Positions 5,779 through 9,880 of a stretch of DNA of 9,880 nucleotides are shown piece after piece (the first letter of the stretch is position 1; each line of letters opens with the position of its first letter). The DNA comes from Candidatus Bathyarchaeota archaeon (lineage in GTDB: Archaea; Thermoproteota; Bathyarchaeia; TCS64), in NCBI GenBank assembly GCA_030669135.1, contig DAOVEE010000054.1, positions 1 to 9,880 on the forward strand, given 5' to 3'. The translations under genes were made by a program, and so were the position numbers. Under the pieces are notes generated by a model. It made no database searches and had not been told where the DNA came from. It saw only the letters and a program-made list of their open reading frames with translations.

Positions 5779-8517
5779 ATGTTCCGCTACGCAGCTAAAC
5801 GCATTGTAAGAGGGAGAGGGCTCTTCCTGTCGCTGTTCCTAAGCGTGGCGTTGGCGGCGACCCTGTTCAGCGGCATCCTGCAGGGGGCGGACGCGATAGG
5901 GGTGGCGATACTCGACAAGACCCTCGAGTCAGCTTACGTCGACGTCATAAGCAGCGCGCCGGAAAAGAACGTCTCCAAGACCCATTACTTTGAGATAGAC
6001 GAGATCTTCGGCGAAGTCGAGGGCGTGGAGCGTGTGGACCACTTCATCAGGTGGACCGTAGAGCTGCGATCCACCGAGATCAACGGCACATTCGAGGCAA
6101 TGTTGTTGGCGCTGCCCGACGACTCGTCGCTCTACGGGGGGATGTCCATCGAGGGCCCATTGGAGGACGGCATGGTATATGTGGACGCCTCCTCGACGAA
6201 CGCGACGCTGATCCAGGGCAGCGACCCGCTGACCATCAGATTCAACACCTATACGCCGCGTAACCCGCCGGGGTTCGAGTACAGGCATCGTAACTACACC
6301 GTCGCCGGCTCGGTGGCACTGGACGAGAGGGCTTTCACCATCAGCACGGGCAGGTACAACGTCTATCTGAGGGACCTGATCCTGAGCAGAGAGGCCCTCA
6401 GCCGTAGACCCGGGTACAACATGATCCTTATGACCGAGGGCACCCTGGAGGAATTGCTTGACCCCATCTTCGCGGAGATGAGGCGTCCAACCAAGGACCA
6501 GACGACCGAGGCGCTGATAATGCTTGACAGAGAGGCGCTGATCAACCCCTGGGACGTCGAGGGGTCGGTAAATAGGCTGCAGGGTATCTTTGACGACATC
6601 AACACCGAGGGCGCCGAGTACATTTACACGCCTCGAAGCTATCTGCAGGAGATCTTGACCGCCGTGTCGCAGCTGTCCAACCAGATGAAGACGAGCACCG
6701 TCCTGGTGGCTCTCCCGGTCTTCTTCTGCGCCTGGTACCTGGGGATGACGGTTTCCGACGTGGTCTTCAACCTGAGGCGCAGGGAGATAGGGCTTCTGTT
6801 CACCAGAGGCTTGACTCACAGGCAGGTGCTCTTCATCCTGGTCTTCGAGGGGCTCATCGTGAGCGTTTTGGCGGCGGTGATCGGGGTGCTTGCGGGGGCG
6901 GCCGTCCTCGTGGTCGTGATCCCTGAGATGGGTTTCCTAGAGGTCCTGAACAGCATCAGCCCGCTGACCCTGGGGGCGACCCTGTTGTTCAGCACGGTGC
7001 TCGCGTTGACTGCGGTCTACAGGCCCGCCCAGGAGGCAACCCAGATCACCATCGTCGACGCCCTCAAGGAGCATGCATCCGTGGATGAGGGCGTGGGTGA
7101 TTGGCAGACGGCGCTGGTGGCGTTCCTCTTCGGGGCGTACAAGATGGGGATGCTTTACTTCGGGTTAACGGTGGACATGTTCAAGCCTTCCACGGGTAAC
7201 CTGATTGTTATGATGCTGTACTCCACGTGGTGGGGGACGGACTACCTGCTGAGCTTCATCGCCCCGATATTGCTGTTCTGGGGCTTCATCAAGCTGTTCC
7301 TGAGGTTCGTTCCTAGATTTCAGACGATGCTGGGTACGCTGGCGTCCCTCGTCGCCGGCGACGCGGCCAGGTTCTCCGCCATCAGCTCCGGCAGGAACCT
7401 GAAGAGGGTCGCTGCCTCGACTTTCATGGTGGCGCTCATCATGAGCTACAGCGTCTCCGTCATCGGGAACGTCGCCAGCACGAGCGACTTCATGGTGCAG
7501 GCGGTGAGGCACAGCGTCGGGGCCGACGCGTCGGTGTGGCTCTTCGAGGGCGAGGACATCGAGGGCCTCATGACACGGATATCTGAGATCCCCGGCGTCA
7601 CGGCGGTGGCAGAGGAGACCCACTTCTCCCCCGTCTCGGCCTTTGGAGACACCCCTATTAGGGCTATAGATCCGCTTGAGTGGAGTGACGCGGCTTACAC
7701 TGAGCCAAGCTGGGTCGACCCGGAGGTGTTCGACGCCATGGCGGAGGACGAGTCCGCAGGCATAATGGAGAAGGGGGCAGCGGAGATCGCCCAAGTCGAT
7801 GTCGGCGACGTCTTTCTCGTGAAGCTGCAGTCTAAGCTGTACCCGATCAGGATCGTGGGTCTCTTCGGCAAGGAGCTCGGGGAGGCTTGGGTGCTGCAGA
7901 ACCCCACCATCTACGTCAACGAGGGGTTCCTAGTCAACGTCAAGGATAAGTTCATAGAGCAGAGGCGGCTGGTGGTGGAGCTGGATGAGGGCGTCGACCT
8001 GAAGGCCTTCAAGGCTCAGGTGTCGGCCATCGACAGGGATGTGGAGAGGGTCGACGTGACCGAGCTCGAGATGGAGAGGGCGCTGAACAGCATCTACCTG
8101 GCGGGGCCCAGGAGGATCGAGGAGCTGGGGGCCTACTTCGCGGGGCTCGTTGCCAGCATCGGCGTCGCGCTGATAGTGTCGACGATGGTGAGGAGCAGGG
8201 CCAAGGAGCTCACCATTATGTCCATCAGGGGCTACAGCCAGTCCCAGATGGCGCTCAGCCTGCTTTTCGAGAACCTGGGGATGGATCTGCTGGCGATCGT
8301 CTTGGGCGGCGTGGTGGGCTATGTCTCGCTGAAGGGCCAGGTGCAGCTGTTCAACCAGATGCTGGCGGTGGGGGTGGAGAGGCGGATACTGTTCCCGTGG
8401 TCGGCGCAGGCCAGCCTGGCGATGATAGTGGGACTGCTGCTCGTCGCCACGGTGGCACCCGTGTTGATCGCGGTCAGGAGGATATCCGTGTCCCCGGATC
8501 TGAGGCTGGAGGAATGA
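5779..8517 (+). CDS. Large ABC transporter permease with two FtsX/MacB-like halves
   Basis: The 912-residue protein repeats the FtsX/MacB plan twice. Half 1 has a membrane helix at about 14-34, an outer domain at 35-304, and helices at about 305-327, 349-375 and 392-414. The motif RRREIGLLFTRGLTHRQ at 333-349 is the cytoplasmic coupling loop of this family. Two extra helices follow at about 443-465 and 487-509. Half 2 has helices at about 545-565, 784-803, 826-850 and 876-898, an outer domain at 566-783, and a second coupling loop RSRAKELTIMSIRGYSQ at 805-821. Ten helices in all fit known ten-helix family members. In this family (type VII ABC systems) the ATPase drives mechanical movement of outer domains rather than carrying substrate through the membrane. 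The outer half 1 has four N-glycosylation sequons (N64, N102, N141, N172). It is cotranscribed with the ATPase that begins within four bases of its stop. Confidence 0.9.
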   Translation: MFRYAAKRIVRGRGLFLSLFLSVALAATLFSGILQGADAIGVAILDKTLESAYVDVISSAPEKNVSKTHYFEIDEIFGEVEGVERVDHFIRWTVELRSTEINGTFEAMLLALPDDSSLYGGMSIEGPLEDGMVYVDASSTNATLIQGSDPLTIRFNTYTPRNPPGFEYRHRNYTVAGSVALDERAFTISTGRYNVYLRDLILSREALSRRPGYNMILMTEGTLEELLDPIFAEMRRPTKDQTTEALIMLDREALINPWDVEGSVNRLQGIFDDINTEGAEYIYTPRSYLQEILTAVSQLSNQMKTSTVLVALPVFFCAWYLGMTVSDVVFNLRRREIGLLFTRGLTHRQVLFILVFEGLIVSVLAAVIGVLAGAAVLVVVIPEMGFLEVLNSISPLTLGATLLFSTVLALTAVYRPAQEATQITIVDALKEHASVDEGVGDWQTALVAFLFGAYKMGMLYFGLTVDMFKPSTGNLIVMMLYSTWWGTDYLLSFIAPILLFWGFIKLFLRFVPRFQTMLGTLASLVAGDAARFSAISSGRNLKRVAASTFMVALIMSYSVSVIGNVASTSDFMVQAVRHSVGADASVWLFEGEDIEGLMTRISEIPGVTAVAEETHFSPVSAFGDTPIRAIDPLEWSDAAYTEPSWVDPEVFDAMAEDESAGIMEKGAAEIAQVDVGDVFLVKLQSKLYPIRIVGLFGKELGEAWVLQNPTIYVNEGFLVNVKDKFIEQRRLVVELDEGVDLKAFKAQVSAIDRDVERVDVTELEMERALNSIYLAGPRRIEELGAYFAGLVASIGVALIVSTMVRSRAKELTIMSIRGYSQSQMALSLLFENLGMDLLAIVLGGVVGYVSLKGQVQLFNQMLAVGVERRILFPWSAQASLAMIVGLLLVATVAPVLIAVRRISVSPDLRLEE
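8508..8512 (+). promoter_or_regulatory. Shine-Dalgarno site of the ATPase gene
   Basis: GGAGG lies inside the last codons of the permease, 8 bases before the ATG at 8521 and 5 bases before the GTG at 8518. The spacing favours ATG 8521. This internal operon gene thus uses a ribosome binding site, in contrast to the leaderless first genes. Confidence 0.6.
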
Positions 8518-8520
8518 GTG

Positions 8521-9414
8521 ATGAGTAAAAGAAACGCGGTGATCGTGAGGGATCTGATAAAGATCTATAAGCTGGGTCAAGTAGAGGTTCAGGCTCTCAG
8601 GGGCCTGAACATGAACGTCAGGAAGGGGGAGATGATCGCCCTCATAGGGCCCAGCGGCTCTGGTAAGTCCACGCTGTTGAACATCATGGGCGGCCTCGAC
8701 AGGGCGACCGCCGGCAGCGTGAGGGTGTTCGACACCGACATCACCAACATGGGCCCCGGTGAGCTGGTGAGCTTCAGGCGGGGCACCGTGGGCCACATCT
8801 TCCAGAACATGAACCTGATATCGACTTTGACGGCGCTGGAGAACGTGGAGCTGCCCATGGCGGCGCTGGGGATAAAGAAGGAGGAGAGGAAGAGGCGGTG
8901 CATGGAGCTCATCGAGGTGGTGGGGCTCAGGGACAGGATGAACCACAAACCCGGGGAGCTGAGCGGCGGCGAGCAGCAGAGGATAGCTTTGGCCGCGGCG
9001 CTGGCGAACGACCCGCCGCTGATCTTGGCGGACGAGCCCACCGGCGAACTGGACACCGAGAACGCGCGGATCGTGGTACAGTATCTGCGGAAGATCAACC
9101 AGGAGCTGGGGAAGACGGTGGTGATGGTGACCCACGACCCCAGCATCGCGAGGGTGGCGGACAGGATACTGAGGATGCACGACGGCGTCGTGCAGGCGGA
9201 TGTGGCGCCGACGACGGACGAGGCCAGGCCGGCGGACTACGGCGAGATACTTAGGGCGAGGATCACGGAGCTCGACGCGACGTTGGCGGGTCTGGACAGC
9301 CAGTTCAAGGCCGGGACGATTACGGGCGACGAGTACGTGGAGAGGCAGACGCGGCTGAAGAACACGATGGAGGTGCTCCGTGAGGAGCTTCACCGCCTGG
9401 GCATAGTGCACTAG
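8521..9414 (+). CDS. ABC transporter ATP-binding protein, LolD/MacB-like, with SHOCT-like tail
   Basis: The 297-residue protein has every ABC ATPase element: Walker A GPSGSGKST (43-51), Q-loop Q95, signature LSGGEQQ (147-153), Walker B LILADE (167-172) with catalytic E172, D-loop, and H205 in VTHDP. The surrounding sequence (IFQNMNLISTLTALENVELPM) is typical of the LolD/MacB/FtsE exporter subfamily, matching the FtsX-like permease just upstream. After the ATPase core, which ends near 225, comes a 70-residue extension with a helix (about 241-260), then FKAGTITGDEYVERQTRL at 262-279, which resembles a SHOCT motif, and a final charged helix. ATG 8521 is chosen because of the GGAGG 8 bases upstream; GTG 8518, immediately after the permease stop, would add one residue. 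It hydrolyses ATP at the cytoplasmic face to drive the permease. Confidence 0.94.
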   Translation: MSKRNAVIVRDLIKIYKLGQVEVQALRGLNMNVRKGEMIALIGPSGSGKSTLLNIMGGLDRATAGSVRVFDTDITNMGPGELVSFRRGTVGHIFQNMNLISTLTALENVELPMAALGIKKEERKRRCMELIEVVGLRDRMNHKPGELSGGEQQRIALAAALANDPPLILADEPTGELDTENARIVVQYLRKINQELGKTVVMVTHDPSIARVADRILRMHDGVVQADVAPTTDEARPADYGEILRARITELDATLAGLDSQFKAGTITGDEYVERQTRLKNTMEVLREELHRLGIVH

Positions 9415-9456
9415 CCGTTTTCCATGGGTTACCGCCTTAAAACCGGGTCGGGGTTG

Positions 9457-9473
9457 TTCCATGTTACATGGAA
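9457..9473. repeat. Perfect inverted repeat TTCCATGTTACATGGAA
   Basis: Two perfect 7-bp arms flank TTA. It starts 42 bases after the ATPase stop and about 62 bases before the next start codon. A related half site TTCCATGG occurs at 9420-9427. It could be an operator for a dimeric regulator of the downstream membrane gene, or a short hairpin ending the ABC operon when read with the TTTT tract at 9480-9483. Confidence 0.55.
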
Positions 9474-9525
9474 TAAGCGTTTTCTGGGGGTTTGTGGCAG
9501 ATTACTTGCTATAAGCGTTTTTTGG
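9473..9525 (+). repeat. Direct repeat ATAAGCGTTTT(C/T)TGG, two copies
   Basis: Copy 1 is at 9473-9487 and copy 2 at 9511-9525, identical at 14 of 15 positions and 38 bases apart. Copy 2 overlaps the likely TATA element of the last gene (CTATAAG at 9509-9515, 23 bases before ATG 9535 and 26 before ATG 9538). Copy 1 could be a second promoter or a terminator tract for the ABC operon. Confidence 0.55.
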
Positions 9526-9534
9526 TGGGGCGTC

Positions 9535-9880
9535 ATGATGGTTTTGTTATTGTTGGGTGAGTTAGTTGGTTTTTTATTGGGGTGGCTGTTTGGTTTGTTG
9601 ATGAGGCGGGTTCCTTGGGCTGCGGGGGTGTTCCTTGTGGCTGTCATAGCCGTGTCTGTCCTGTACTTGGAGCCTGGGCCGCCGATTGAGGCGGACCTGT
9701 ACAGGGGTGTCTGGGGGCGGGACATCGGGTTTCCCTCGCCGAACGTGCATGACCCCCCGGAGGAGGGCAGGGTCAACCTGATCGAGTGGTTCGCCGTCGC
9801 CCGTGGGATTCAGATGCTTCTGGACTCGGGTGAGCTGCCCTACCTGGAGGGGGTGTACGTCACCCGTCACCCGGACTGGC
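9535..9880 (+). CDS. Membrane protein of unknown family, N-terminal part only (runs off right edge)
   Basis: From ATG 9535 (a second in-frame ATG follows at 9538) 115 residues are readable. Two hydrophobic helices, about 3-23 and 28-45, are separated by RRVPW. A Pro/Gly-rich linker and a soluble, acidic segment follow (DLYRGVWGRDIGFPSPN, then LIEWFAVARGIQMLLDSGEL). By the positive-inside rule the RR turn would be cytoplasmic and the soluble part outside. The first 24 or so codons are almost free of C and use TTG/TTA for leucine, unlike the CTG/CTC use of the ABC genes, and the composition returns to normal after about 9605. I recognise no family. The frame is supported by smooth codon usage in its second part and by the promoter-like element before it. 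ATG 9538 fits the TATA spacing slightly better. Confidence 0.65.
   Translation, partial: MMVLLLLGELVGFLLGWLFGLLMRRVPWAAGVFLVAVIAVSVLYLEPGPPIEADLYRGVWGRDIGFPSPNVHDPPEEGRVNLIEWFAVARGIQMLLDSGELPYLEGVYVTRHPDW

Noticed and set aside
5929..6819. A 296-codon minus-strand frame inside the permease gene
   Set aside because: Composition is that of an antisense shadow and the plus-strand frame encodes a clear FtsX-family outer domain.
8518..8520. GTG at 8518 as the ATPase start
   Set aside because: It leaves only five bases from the GGAGG, while ATG 8521 has the better spacing; the difference is one residue, so it is not excluded.
9420..9427. TTCCATGG as an independent operator palindrome
   Set aside because: CCATGG alone is a six-base palindrome expected by chance; kept only as a possible half site of the longer repeat at 9457-9473.
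7930..9462. A 510-codon open frame on the minus strand opposite the end of the permease and the ATPase
   Set aside because: It overlaps two certain genes, is packed with His/Arg/Gln/Pro as expected for an antisense frame of GC-rich DNA, and has no recognisable domain.
1..9880. CRISPR arrays, tRNA or rRNA genes, insertion sequences, attachment sites
   Set aside because: No regularly spaced repeats, cloverleaf or rRNA-like sequence, transposase or integrase frame, or long terminal repeats were seen on reading both strands.

Overview
This window looks like archaeal chromosome, most likely Thermoproteota (a Bathyarchaeia-like lineage is my best guess, not provable here). The pointers are a type II methionine aminopeptidase with the archaeal length and ligand spacing, a membrane protein resembling the archaeal DUF1512 family, heavy use of AGG/AGA and ATA codons in GC-rich genes, and TATA-like boxes centred about 27-29 bases before start codons, which is the leaderless-transcript layout. 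No RNA gene, mobile element, CRISPR array or integration signature was seen.

Layout. The left edge (1-356, minus) is the N-terminal part of a family-4-like glycosyltransferase. It is divergent from a metallo-beta-lactamase-fold hydrolase (470-1387, plus). A small coiled-coil gene (1411-1596, minus) converges on the hydrolase and is divergent from a DUF1177-family gene (1692-2627, plus). A universal stress protein (2673-3140, plus) and methionine aminopeptidase (3193-4083, plus) follow, each with its own TATA-like box, so these look like separate housekeeping units rather than one operon. The aminopeptidase stop abuts, with no gap, the stop of a convergent two-gene minus-strand operon (5600-4084): a DUF1512-like membrane protein and, overlapping it by 4 bases, a two-helix membrane protein ending in a zinc ribbon.

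A 178-base divergent promoter region (5601-5778) separates that operon from an ABC export-type operon on the plus strand: a 912-residue permease with two FtsX/MacB-like halves and a LolD/MacB-like ATPase that carries a SHOCT-like C-terminal tail (8521-9414). After a 120-base spacer rich in repeats (a perfect 7-bp inverted repeat and a duplicated ATAAGCGTTTT element), a membrane protein of unknown family begins at 9535 and runs off the right edge. Its first 24 or so codons have a very different, C-poor composition.

The functional picture is mostly ordinary archaeal core metabolism and protein maturation plus envelope functions (glycosyltransferase, ABC exporter, membrane proteins). The least explained parts are the DUF1512-like/zinc-ribbon membrane pair, the duplicated FtsX transporter with its tailed ATPase, the 61-residue coiled-coil protein and the repeats before the last gene.
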